Source: Methylomicrobium sp. (GTDB lineage: Bacteria; Pseudomonadota; Gammaproteobacteria; Methylococcales; Methylomonadaceae). Taken from it: 5,182 nucleotides of DNA. The position numbers and the translations under genes were made by a program. The notes under the pieces were generated by a model. The model did no database searches. It had not been told where the DNA came from and was given only the letters and a program-made list of their open reading frames with translations. This document shows, piece after piece, positions 1 through 5,182 of the stretch. Position 1 is the first letter of the stretch. Each line of letters starts with the position of its first letter. Where the stretch lies: positions 1 to 5,182 of the forward strand of contig SLIO01000064.1 of NCBI GenBank assembly GCA_007135635.1, in the 5' to 3' direction.

Positions 1-185
1 CTCAGATAGGCCGCTCCGCCGACCGTCAATCGCATCAGCAGCATGTTGAACAGCGCCAAGCCGATATTGATCGGCCAGCGCCGTTTGCGGTCGGGAGATT
101 GCTTGCGCCTCGGCCGCAACGCTTCCCAGCCGATCATGATCAAAAAAATGCTTAGCGCAATAGATAAGCGAATTACGATTTCCAT
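1..185 (-). CDS. Sterol desaturase / fatty acid hydroxylase family protein, N-terminal fragment (cut by window edge)
   Basis: This is the first 61 codons of a membrane protein that runs off the left edge. The readable start is MEIVIRLSIALSIFLI, a hydrophobic segment (about residues 2-19). A basic linker follows (WEALRPRRKQ, then DRKRRWP), then a second hydrophobic stretch from about residue 38 (INIGLALFNMLLMRL). The pattern 'WE-x-x-x-PRR ... RRW-x-x-N-x-x-L' between two membrane segments is typical of the N-terminus of the sterol desaturase superfamily. Those are di-iron membrane enzymes that hydroxylate or desaturate lipids. The diagnostic histidine clusters would lie beyond the window, so activity cannot be judged. 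The ATG at 183-185 is supported by an AGGA at 191-194, five bases upstream. The gene overlaps the end of the glycosyltransferase by 13 bp, which implies translational coupling in one operon. The family call rests on a short, mostly hydrophobic sequence, so the substrate is unknown. Confidence 0.72.
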   Translation of the reverse strand, partial: MEIVIRLSIALSIFLIMIGWEALRPRRKQSPDRKRRWPINIGLALFNMLLMRLTVGGAAYL

Positions 186-862
186 AATTTTCCTGTTTGG
201 TAGAGATAAGCCAATGTCTCCGGATGACTGCCCAAAAAATAACGTAGCCTTAGACTCCACATCAATAAAATCGTTCTGTATAAGCCATAGCTTTCCCAAC
301 GTCTACCGGAACTGACGACACGATCGATTAGGCAAGCGGGTTTACCCCTTTTTTTCAAAGATTTACTTAGTGCGATATCTTCCATTAAGGCGATATCGGG
401 AAAGCCCCCCACGGCATTGTAGCTTTTGCGGCTCACGAAAATAGCCTGATCTCCGGTTGCTATGCCGGTCCATCGCGAACGTAGGTTCATTAATGCGGCG
501 ATCACTTTCAACATGACATGGCGGCCGCTCAGACGGATATCGAAACGCCCCCAGCATGCGCCTTCGTTGAACGCTTGTTCAATCGAGTTCAACGCACCTT
601 CAGGCAATACAGTATCGGCATGCAAAAAGATCAAGACCTCGCCGTGCGCATGCTGTGCACCCCGATTCATTTGCTTGGCACGGCCGGTCGGGCCTGTTAA
701 TACGCGGTCGGCCAATGCTTCGGCCAGCGTCACGGTCTCATCGCAACTGCCGCCGTCCGATACGATAATTTCCGCATGCCTACGTAAGTGGTGCAATTTG
801 CCAAGACACTCAACGATCGAGGTTTGTTCGTTGAGTGTCGGGATTATGATCGAAAAGCGCAT
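173..862 (-). CDS. Family 2 glycosyltransferase, TIGR04283-like (rSAM/selenodomain-associated transferase 2 type)
   Basis: This is a complete 229-residue GT-A fold glycosyltransferase that probably moves a sugar from a nucleotide-activated donor at the cytoplasmic face of the membrane; donor and acceptor cannot be read from the sequence. Visible motifs, in order: IIIPTLNE at 5-12 (nucleotide-binding start), VSDGGSCD at 34-41, GRAKQMNRGA at 60-69, FLHADT at 79-84 (the DXD-like, metal-binding position), WGRFD at 104-108, ATGDQAIF at 135-142, LMEDIALSK at 159-167 (the ED of the catalytic-base region) and SGRRWE at 185-190. GRAKQMN, WGRFD and the GDQAIF/MEDIALS pair are hallmarks of the TIGR04283 family rather than of general GT2 enzymes, and the length fits that family. 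A hydrophobic, basic C-terminal stretch (about 192-211) may contact the membrane. The start ATG is 13 bp after the stop of the upstream chain-length determinant and lacks a clear Shine-Dalgarno, so coupled translation is likely. Members often sit beside a partner called transferase 1; none is visible here. Instead the neighbours suggest a role in envelope glycoconjugates (inference). Confidence 0.9.
   Translation of the reverse strand: MRFSIIIPTLNEQTSIVECLGKLHHLRRHAEIIVSDGGSCDETVTLAEALADRVLTGPTGRAKQMNRGAQHAHGEVLIFLHADTVLPEGALNSIEQAFNEGACWGRFDIRLSGRHVMLKVIAALMNLRSRWTGIATGDQAIFVSRKSYNAVGGFPDIALMEDIALSKSLKKRGKPACLIDRVVSSGRRWESYGLYRTILLMWSLRLRYFLGSHPETLAYLYQTGKLWKS
191..194 (-). promoter_or_regulatory. 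Ribosome binding site for the sterol desaturase family gene
   Basis: Read on the minus strand this is AGGA, followed by AAATT and then the ATG at 185-183. It sits inside the last codons of the glycosyltransferase. It decides the start of the downstream gene and supports the 13-bp overlap between the two frames. Confidence 0.6.
805..839 (-). repeat. Perfect 12-bp stem-loop inside the 5' end of the glycosyltransferase gene
   Basis: Bases 805-816 (gacactcaacga) are the exact reverse complement of 828-839, separated by an 11-base loop. In the mRNA the stem begins about 23 bases after the start codon and spans codons 8 to 20. It partly coincides with the conserved PTLNE motif codons and with those for IVECLG. 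No U-run follows it, so it is not an intrinsic terminator. It could slow or tune translation of this gene relative to its upstream neighbour, or it may be chance. Confidence 0.5.
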
Positions 863-875
863 TATTTGTTTTCGA

Positions 876-2855
876 TCAATGCGCCGGCGGAAGCGCTTCC
901 GTTTCCAAAGCCGGATGGATTCGGTTGATTTCGGTCACTGAAAGACCGGGGCGAAGCGGCGAATAACGCCCGTATTCGACTAAATCGGCGGGCGATATCG
1001 TTCCGACGATGTTTTCAAGTTCGGATAACTTCAAACCTTGTCTTATTAGATAAACGATATAGGTATGGCGAATGGCATCGGCATTGAAATCTTCGGGATG
1101 TGTCATGCCAGCATCGATCGCCGCAACGCTTATAATCGCGGAAAGATCGTCGATCGCTAGCGGGCTATCGGTATACCAGGCCGGAAATCGATGTTGCTCG
1201 TTAAAACAACTCAATAGACCGTCGAGCGGAATAGTTCTCGGTACGGGGCCGCTCAACCGGATTTCTCCAGACTCGGCATCCAGATGATCCGGAGTCAATG
1301 CCGCGGCTTCCTTCAATGTAACGCCAAGCAATAATAAAACAATCAGCTGCTTGCCCATCGTATTCGAAGCATTGAGCAGTGCTCGTAAATCAGCATCCGA
1401 CAATTCCCGGGGCATTGGCGCATTCAGTCGCTGATGGTTGCGGATTTGCGCAAGCCTTTCGGGCGAGATTTGCGGCAAGTCCAGCCGTCCGGCGCCAGAT
1501 CCCAGGTTCGCGTAGGCCGACAGCGCCGATAAAGCATCGTTTGACTGCTTTTCGCGCGGCGGATGTAAAAATTCGGCCAGCCAAACGCCGAACAGTCCGA
1601 GCATGACTGACCCGATAACGATAATCAGTGTATCTCGGCTGTAATTCGGGCTGATGGGGTCGCGGGCAAGAAAGGCTCGATCAATCACGGTAACCTGAGG
1701 GTATTTTTCTACAGGACGCGTTTCGATTTGCACCAGCCGTTCTTGCGTTTCTCGGTAAATTTTTTCGAGCCCATCGAGATCGGCCCTAAGGCTTTCATGT
1801 TGCGCGAAGCGTGAGCTGAATTCCGATGCCATGCGTTTGTGATCCTCGAGCTGTTGACGAATACGATCGAGCGTCATTTTTGCGGCTTGGTATTCTTGCA
1901 TCGCATCGGTCTGCACGATTCTTGTGCCGTATTGCTGCTTGGCTGCGATTTCCTTTTCGAGTTTTTTGATTTCCTCGGGAATGAATCGCATCGACGGCTG
2001 ACGTGTCAGGTATTCCCGGGTATAGCGTTTGTCGAATTCGGCCAGCTTTTCCCTTAGCTGTTGCAAGCGTTGTTCCAATTGATCCAGGCTGCGTTGATCC
2101 TGGGTCGGCACGACGGCTTGACCTTCCTGGATGGCCTTTTCGACGGCTTCGAGTCGGGCCTTGGCTTTAACCTCTGCCTCGTTGGCGTTATTTAATGCGG
2201 CTGTGAGCCCGGTCAATTTAGCCAATACCGTGTTTTCTTGGCGCTCGGTTGAAGCGATGTCATGTTCATTTCTAAATTCGATCAGCGCGTCCCGAGCTTG
2301 CACGATTTTGATTTCCAATTCAGCCAATTCATCCTTGACGATTTGTACCGTTTTGCCTTTGCTTCTTTCGATTTCCGCCGCTCTGGCATCCAAATACACG
2401 TCGATCCAAGTATTGATCAAGGCAGGTAAGATCTCCGGCATTTCTCCTTCGGCCTGCATCTCGACCAACTGCGTGTCGGGCAACGATTGGACTTGCAAAA
2501 TTTCCTTGACGTCTTCTAAAGTCAGATTGGCTTGAGGATGCGTTATCTCGAGTCTCTTGAGCGTTTCATCCAACAGTTCGCGGCCCAGCAAAATTTGCCG
2601 CTGTATCGCAACATGCTGGATATCGGCGGTTTCCGAAACCTGGTCGATCGCGGTCATTGCCGAAGTCAATAAAGTTGCAGTGCTTCGGTATATCGCGGGC
2701 CGACTGTAGTTGTAAGCCAAGCCGATGATCAATGCGGTCAGAAATACACCGAGAAAGATTGGCAGCCGGGATAAGAACCAGCGTTGAGGCGACGCGCCAG
2801 GCGGATAGAGCCCTGTGTCATTGATGACTTCAATATGCGGCGGATAATCGTTCAT
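876..2855 (-). CDS. Wzz/GumC-type polysaccharide chain-length determinant fused to a degenerate tyrosine-recombinase-like C-terminal domain
   Basis: This 659-residue inner-membrane protein has the layout of a polysaccharide co-polymerase, which sets chain length or aids export of exopolysaccharide or O-antigen. A short cytoplasmic N-terminus leads to transmembrane segment 1 (about 30-48). The Wzz periplasmic region follows (SRPAIYRSTATLL at 51-63), then a long coiled coil (about 160-375) rich in Glu, Lys, Gln and Leu. A GNVR-type return (VTVIDRAFLARDPISPNYS, 388-406) leads into transmembrane segment 2 (about 409-430). Wzc-like proteins carry a tyrosine kinase after this point; here no Walker A/B motif or tyrosine-rich tail is visible. 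After a linker (about 431-483), residues about 484-645 read like an integrase catalytic domain: helix, GVTLKEAAALTPDHLD (box I-like, 511-526), EIRL...RTIPL (531-544), then AIRHTYIVYLIRQGL (594-608), IVGTIS (616-621) and Y628. The box II Arg (R596) and the Tyr are kept; the box I Arg, Lys and both His positions are T513, V538, D593 and T619. Recombination is therefore unlikely. An in-frame TAA 4-6 bases before the ATG fixes the upstream limit of the start; no good Shine-Dalgarno is seen. It is the first gene of the three-gene cluster. The Wzz part is sure; the C-terminal fold is my reading of patterns. Confidence 0.88.
   Translation of the reverse strand: MNDYPPHIEVINDTGLYPPGASPQRWFLSRLPIFLGVFLTALIIGLAYNYSRPAIYRSTATLLTSAMTAIDQVSETADIQHVAIQRQILLGRELLDETLKRLEITHPQANLTLEDVKEILQVQSLPDTQLVEMQAEGEMPEILPALINTWIDVYLDARAAEIERSKGKTVQIVKDELAELEIKIVQARDALIEFRNEHDIASTERQENTVLAKLTGLTAALNNANEAEVKAKARLEAVEKAIQEGQAVVPTQDQRSLDQLEQRLQQLREKLAEFDKRYTREYLTRQPSMRFIPEEIKKLEKEIAAKQQYGTRIVQTDAMQEYQAAKMTLDRIRQQLEDHKRMASEFSSRFAQHESLRADLDGLEKIYRETQERLVQIETRPVEKYPQVTVIDRAFLARDPISPNYSRDTLIIVIGSVMLGLFGVWLAEFLHPPREKQSNDALSALSAYANLGSGAGRLDLPQISPERLAQIRNHQRLNAPMPRELSDADLRALLNASNTMGKQLIVLLLLGVTLKEAAALTPDHLDAESGEIRLSGPVPRTIPLDGLLSCFNEQHRFPAWYTDSPLAIDDLSAIISVAAIDAGMTHPEDFNADAIRHTYIVYLIRQGLKLSELENIVGTISPADLVEYGRYSPLRPGLSVTEINRIHPALETEALPPAH
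921..1406 (-). other. Degenerate tyrosine-recombinase-like domain at the C-terminus of the chain-length determinant
   Basis: This covers residues about 484-645 of the fusion protein. The order and spacing match the C-terminal domain of XerC/XerD and phage integrases: a 'LLLLGVTLKEAAALTPDHLD' stretch where family members have G-L-R-x-S-E-x-x-x-L-x-W-x-D-x-D; a beta hairpin ending RTIPL, like the usual R-x-V-P-L; an 'RHTY...G' box II at 596-607; and a Tyr (codon at 972-974) exactly nine residues after the position of the usual L-G-H histidine. The N-terminal core-binding (SAM-like) domain of true recombinases is absent, because only about 50 residues separate this domain from the membrane segment. 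A structural or regulatory role in the cytoplasm is inferred. Confidence 0.65.
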
Positions 2856-3061
2856 CGTTTAAAGCCCGGTTATTATGATTGATCTCAATGACCACAGATT
2901 ACACGAAGTTTGCAATTTTTAAACGGTTTTGGCTGGCGCAGTCGTTCGTTTCGCCGGCTTCGATTGAGTGGACTTCGCGCCGTGCGGGTTATTCTACCCT
3001 CACCAAACGTTTCGATTTGCTTTGGCCACGGTCGAAAAGCTTCCGCTCCTGCTCACGCCCC

Positions 3062-3083
3062 TTACCTACATCCATGTAGGTAA
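3062..3083. repeat. Near-perfect palindrome (10-bp arms, 2-base centre)
   Basis: Bases 3062-3071 (ttacctacat) and 3074-3083 (atgtaggtaa) are exact reverse complements around a central CC. The symmetry suits a dimeric DNA-binding protein or a cruciform, or a dispersed intergenic repeat. It lies about 200 bases upstream of the chain-length determinant start. No U-run flanks it on the strand that would terminate SNF2 transcription. Confidence 0.6.
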
Positions 3084-3101
3084 TGTTTTGGCCGATTGCA
3101 A

Positions 3102-3275
3102 ACCCCATAAGCGCCAATCTTAAGGAAATAACGCGTCATTCCGCCAGGGATTGGCGGAATCCAGGGCCAGGGATGGCAATGCTTAGCTTCACACTCATCT
3201 AGGCAATCCATGCCGATATGACGAATAAAACCACAATACACCATAGTATAGGCACTAAGTTGGCGCTTATGGGGT
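3102..3275. mobile_element. Possible miniature inverted-repeat element of about 174 bp
   Basis: Bases 3102-3117 (accccataagcgccaa) are the exact reverse complement of 3260-3275. Allowing one extra T in the left arm, the match continues with CTTA (3119-3122) against TAAG (3256-3259), giving 20 matched positions. The bracketed DNA is non-coding and holds one smaller hairpin. Long matching ends around a short non-coding core are the usual form of a MITE. No target-site duplication is visible at the edges (TTGCAA on the left, CGGCAC on the right), so insertion is not shown; the arms may instead be two oppositely oriented copies of a dispersed repeat. Confidence 0.4.
3138..3160. repeat. Hairpin repeat of the GTCATTCC...GGAATCCAG type
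   Basis: Arms attccgcca (3138-3146) and tggcggaat (3152-3160) pair perfectly over 9 bp around a 5-base loop, flanked by GTC on the left and CCAG on the right. Hairpins with this GTCATTCC/GGAATCCAG frame are dispersed in intergenic DNA of many proteobacteria (from general knowledge; copies elsewhere in this genome cannot be seen). It lies within the 174-bp inverted-repeat interval. Confidence 0.55.
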
Positions 3276-3308
3276 CGGCACCTGTTGTCGGGTTCAATAC
3301 CGTGGAAA

Positions 3309-3325
3309 GGTGAGCGATGCGCACC
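3309..3325. repeat. Short imperfect palindrome, ggtgagcgatgcgcacc
   Basis: GGTGaGC and GCgCACC pair over seven positions with one mismatch around a GAT centre, followed by CTACGG. Read on the minus strand this is GTAGGGTGCGCATCGCTCACC-like, a motif that recurs between genes in various bacterial genomes. No function can be assigned. Confidence 0.4.
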
Positions 3326-3452
3326 CTACGGCGCTCAAAATATCTTGTAAATTGTTGATGATCATAAGTTATAAAGCGCCAGTTATTATCTCAAAAACCA
3401 TAAAGCAGTCATTTTTTCTGACCTGAAAATTGGTAAATTTCGACAGCCTAGC

Positions 3453-5182
3453 CTACGACTGTACCGGATCGAACAATGCAGTCAAATCCTCCGCAGTCAG
3501 ATTAAAACTTTGCTCGTTGTTCTCCTGATAAACCCCTGACGCCAGCGCACGTTTTTTTTCCTGCAAGGCAAGGATTTTCTCTTCGACCGTGTTTTCGGTA
3601 ATCAATTTATAAACGAACACCGGCTTGTCTTGACCGATTCGATATGCCCGGTCGGCCGCTTGACTTTCCACCGCAGGATTCCACCAAGGATCGTAAATGA
3701 TCACGGTATCGGCTTCGGTTAAATTCAAACCGACACCGCCCGCCTTAAGACTAATCAGGAATACGTCGACAGTGCCGCCGGTGAACAAATTAATCACCTC
3801 GTCGCGGTTTTTAGTTTGTCCGGTCAATTTGCTATAGGCAATTTTGCGGGTTTTCAATTCGGCTTCGATGAGTGCGATCATCTTGGTGAATTGCGAAAAT
3901 ACCAAAATCCTACGACCTTCTTCGAGCAATTCCGGCAGCATCTCCATCAATAAATCGAGTTTAGCCGACTGTTTAACTTTTTGCGCCTCTTTCAACGGTA
4001 ACGTTCTCGGATCGCAGCAGGTTTGGCGCAGTTTCAGCAAGGCATCCAATATCGTAATGTGGCTGCGCGCCAGCCCTTTTTGCGCGATCGCATCGCGGAC
4101 TTTTTTCTCCATGGTCAAGCGAATGCTCTCGTATAAGGCGGCCTGTTTGGTGTCGAGCGGCACCGAACGGATCATTTCGGTCTTCGGCGGCAACTCCTTG
4201 GCAACCTCTTGCTTGGTCCGGCGCAGTAAAAAAGGTTCGAGCCGGCGCGACAAGCGCTTGCGTTGCTCATAGTCGCCGTGGGTTTCGATCGGCGTACGAT
4301 AGATACGCTTGAAAAAAGCGCTGTCGCCGAGAAAACCGGGCATCAAGAAATCGAATTGCGCCCATAATTCGCCCAAGTGATTTTCCAACGGCGTACCGGT
4401 CAGACATAAACGATGATTCGCATTAATTCTTCTCACGATAGCCGAAGCCTTGGCTTTGGGGTTTTTGATGATTTGCGCTTCATCCAGTATCAAATAATGA
4501 TAATCGGGCTCGATCAGTGCCTCCTCGTCCCGCGGCAGCAACGGATAGGTCGTCAGCACGATATCGAAATCGTTGATTTTATGAAAATGCTGTTTTCGGT
4601 CGACGCCTTGTAGTATCAAGACGCTCAAATTCGGCGTAAAGCGCTCGGCCTCGCGCCGCCAATTGCCCATCAGACTGGTCGGGGCGATGATTAGACAGGG
4701 AGCGGTCAAACGTCCTTGCTCTTTTTCCAACTGGATATGCGCTAACGTTTGAATGGTTTTACCGAGACCCATATCGTCGGCCAAAATCCCCGCGAATTGA
4801 TATTCGCGCAAAAACTGGAGCCAGTTGAGCCCCAGTTGTTGATAATCGCGCAATTGCGCGTTTAACCCTTCAGGCGGAGTTACATTGGCGATGCCTTTAA
4901 AATCACGTAGTTTTTTAGCGATTTCCCGAAGTGCGTTACCGCCAGTTAGGCTAAACAGGCCATAACAGTGCGTTTCCAGATCGGCCAAAGCGACCGCATT
5001 GGAACGAGATAGGGTCAATATGCCCTCGTCGCTGTAAGTACCGGCATCGAATAACTCAAACAAGATATCTAAAAACGGCTTGATGCGTTCGGACGGGATG
5101 TTCAAGTATTGGTAGTCGCCCATCGGGATGCTAAGCATTTCAGGCAATTGACCCGCCTTAAAATTTTCCAACACCGGCATGA
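3453..5182 (-). CDS. SNF2-family ATPase/helicase, C-terminal part (5' end beyond the window)
   Basis: The frame is open to the right edge. The Met codon at 5178-5180 is probably internal, since bacterial members of this family are usually about 1,000 residues or more with further N-terminal sequence (often a SWIM zinc finger). Residues are numbered from that Met. After a SNF2-associated region (1-105) come the two RecA-like lobes of a double-stranded DNA translocase. Lobe 1 has RDYQQLGLNWL (111-121, Q-motif region), DDMGLGKT (135-142, Walker A, K141), IIAPTSL (164-170, motif Ia), DEAQ (233-236, Walker B) and LTGTP (260-264, motif III). A linker includes PFLLRRTK (316-323). Lobe 2 has ILVFSQF (425-431), SLKAGGVGLNLTEAD (477-491, motif V) and QAADRAYRIGQ (507-517, motif VI, with the arginine finger). 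All ATPase motifs look intact. It ends with ...LFDPVQS and TAG. Such proteins remodel protein-DNA or RNA polymerase complexes; the specific job here is unknown. The gap to the next gene is 597 bp, so it is probably not in the polysaccharide operon. Confidence 0.95.
   Translation of the reverse strand, partial: MPVLENFKAGQLPEMLSIPMGDYQYLNIPSERIKPFLDILFELFDAGTYSDEGILTLSRSNAVALADLETHCYGLFSLTGGNALREIAKKLRDFKGIANVTPPEGLNAQLRDYQQLGLNWLQFLREYQFAGILADDMGLGKTIQTLAHIQLEKEQGRLTAPCLIIAPTSLMGNWRREAERFTPNLSVLILQGVDRKQHFHKINDFDIVLTTYPLLPRDEEALIEPDYHYLILDEAQIIKNPKAKASAIVRRINANHRLCLTGTPLENHLGELWAQFDFLMPGFLGDSAFFKRIYRTPIETHGDYEQRKRLSRRLEPFLLRRTKQEVAKELPPKTEMIRSVPLDTKQAALYESIRLTMEKKVRDAIAQKGLARSHITILDALLKLRQTCCDPRTLPLKEAQKVKQSAKLDLLMEMLPELLEEGRRILVFSQFTKMIALIEAELKTRKIAYSKLTGQTKNRDEVINLFTGGTVDVFLISLKAGGVGLNLTEADTVIIYDPWWNPAVESQAADRAYRIGQDKPVFVYKLITENTVEEKILALQEKKRALASGVYQENNEQSFNLTAEDLTALFDPVQS

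Larger units (their letters stand above)
2856..3452. other. Roughly 600-base gene-free spacer filled with palindromic repeats
   Basis: No frame here gives a convincing protein on either strand; the short open frames have no recognisable motifs and cross the palindromes. The spacer should contain the promoter of the chain-length determinant operon (reading left from about 2856-3000) and the 3' end signals of the SNF2 gene. I could not identify a well-spaced -35/-10 pair, nor a stem followed by a U-run. What is visible is a mosaic of hairpins and an inverted repeat, listed separately, and an AT-rich stretch at about 3340-3440 next to the SNF2 stop codon. Confidence 0.75.

Noticed and set aside
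876..1400. A free-standing integrase gene or a prophage/insertion remnant behind the chain-length determinant
   Set aside because: The reading frame is continuous with the Wzz part, there are no attachment-site repeats or separate start signals, and the glycosyltransferase follows at normal operon spacing. A fusion domain fits better than a remnant.
2872..2877. CATAAT on the minus strand as a -10 box for the chain-length determinant operon
   Set aside because: It matches five of six -10 bases, but no acceptable -35 lies 16-18 bases upstream, and it would leave a very short leader. Not enough for a promoter call.
2879..3079. 66-codon open frame on the plus strand in the spacer
   Set aside because: It has no recognisable domain, ends inside a palindrome, and runs opposite to every real gene around it.
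3062..3244. 60-codon open frame on the minus strand in the spacer
   Set aside because: It runs through the palindrome and the inverted-repeat unit, has an unlikely composition (clustered Cys, His, Trp and Pro), shows no motif and has no ribosome binding site that I can see. It is best explained by the repeat DNA.
3408..3423. GTCA-loop-TGAC hairpin with an A/T run after the SNF2 gene as a terminator
   Set aside because: The stem is only four pairs, and the A-run is in the loop rather than a U-run after the stem on the transcribed strand.
5178..5180. Met codon near the right edge as the true start of the SNF2 protein
   Set aside because: The frame stays open to the edge, family members extend several hundred residues further, and the sequence right after this Met is conserved-looking interior of the family.

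Overview
The window looks like chromosomal sequence from a gammaproteobacterium of moderate GC content. The intergenic repeats and the protein style suggest, without proving, a methanotroph-like lineage (Methylococcales). All genes that can be supported lie on the minus strand, so transcription runs from the high coordinates to the low ones.

Layout in order of transcription: (1) Positions 5182-3453 hold the C-terminal part of a large bacterial SNF2-family ATPase/helicase, whose N-terminal part lies beyond the right edge. (2) Positions 3452-2856 are a roughly 600-base spacer with no credible gene. It holds several palindromic or hairpin-forming repeats, including a 16-bp inverted repeat that brackets about 174 bp and could be a small miniature mobile element. 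(3) Positions 2855-876 encode a 659-residue Wzz/GumC-type polysaccharide chain-length determinant. In place of the tyrosine-kinase domain often found at this end, it carries a C-terminal domain that reads as a degenerate tyrosine-recombinase (phage-integrase) catalytic fold. (4) Positions 862-173 encode a family 2 glycosyltransferase of the 'rSAM/selenodomain-associated transferase 2' type. (5) From position 185 to the left edge is the start of a sterol-desaturase/fatty-acid-hydroxylase-family membrane protein.

The last three genes are packed tightly (13-bp gap, then 13-bp overlap) and very likely form one operon concerned with the cell surface: polysaccharide assembly, sugar transfer and lipid modification. 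The SNF2 gene is probably unrelated and is separated by the repeat-filled spacer.

The most unusual thing here is the fusion of a membrane chain-length regulator to an integrase-like domain that keeps the box II arginine and the tyrosine in the expected places but has lost the other catalytic residues. Secondary points are a perfect 12-bp stem-loop just inside the glycosyltransferase coding region and the possible miniature element in the spacer.
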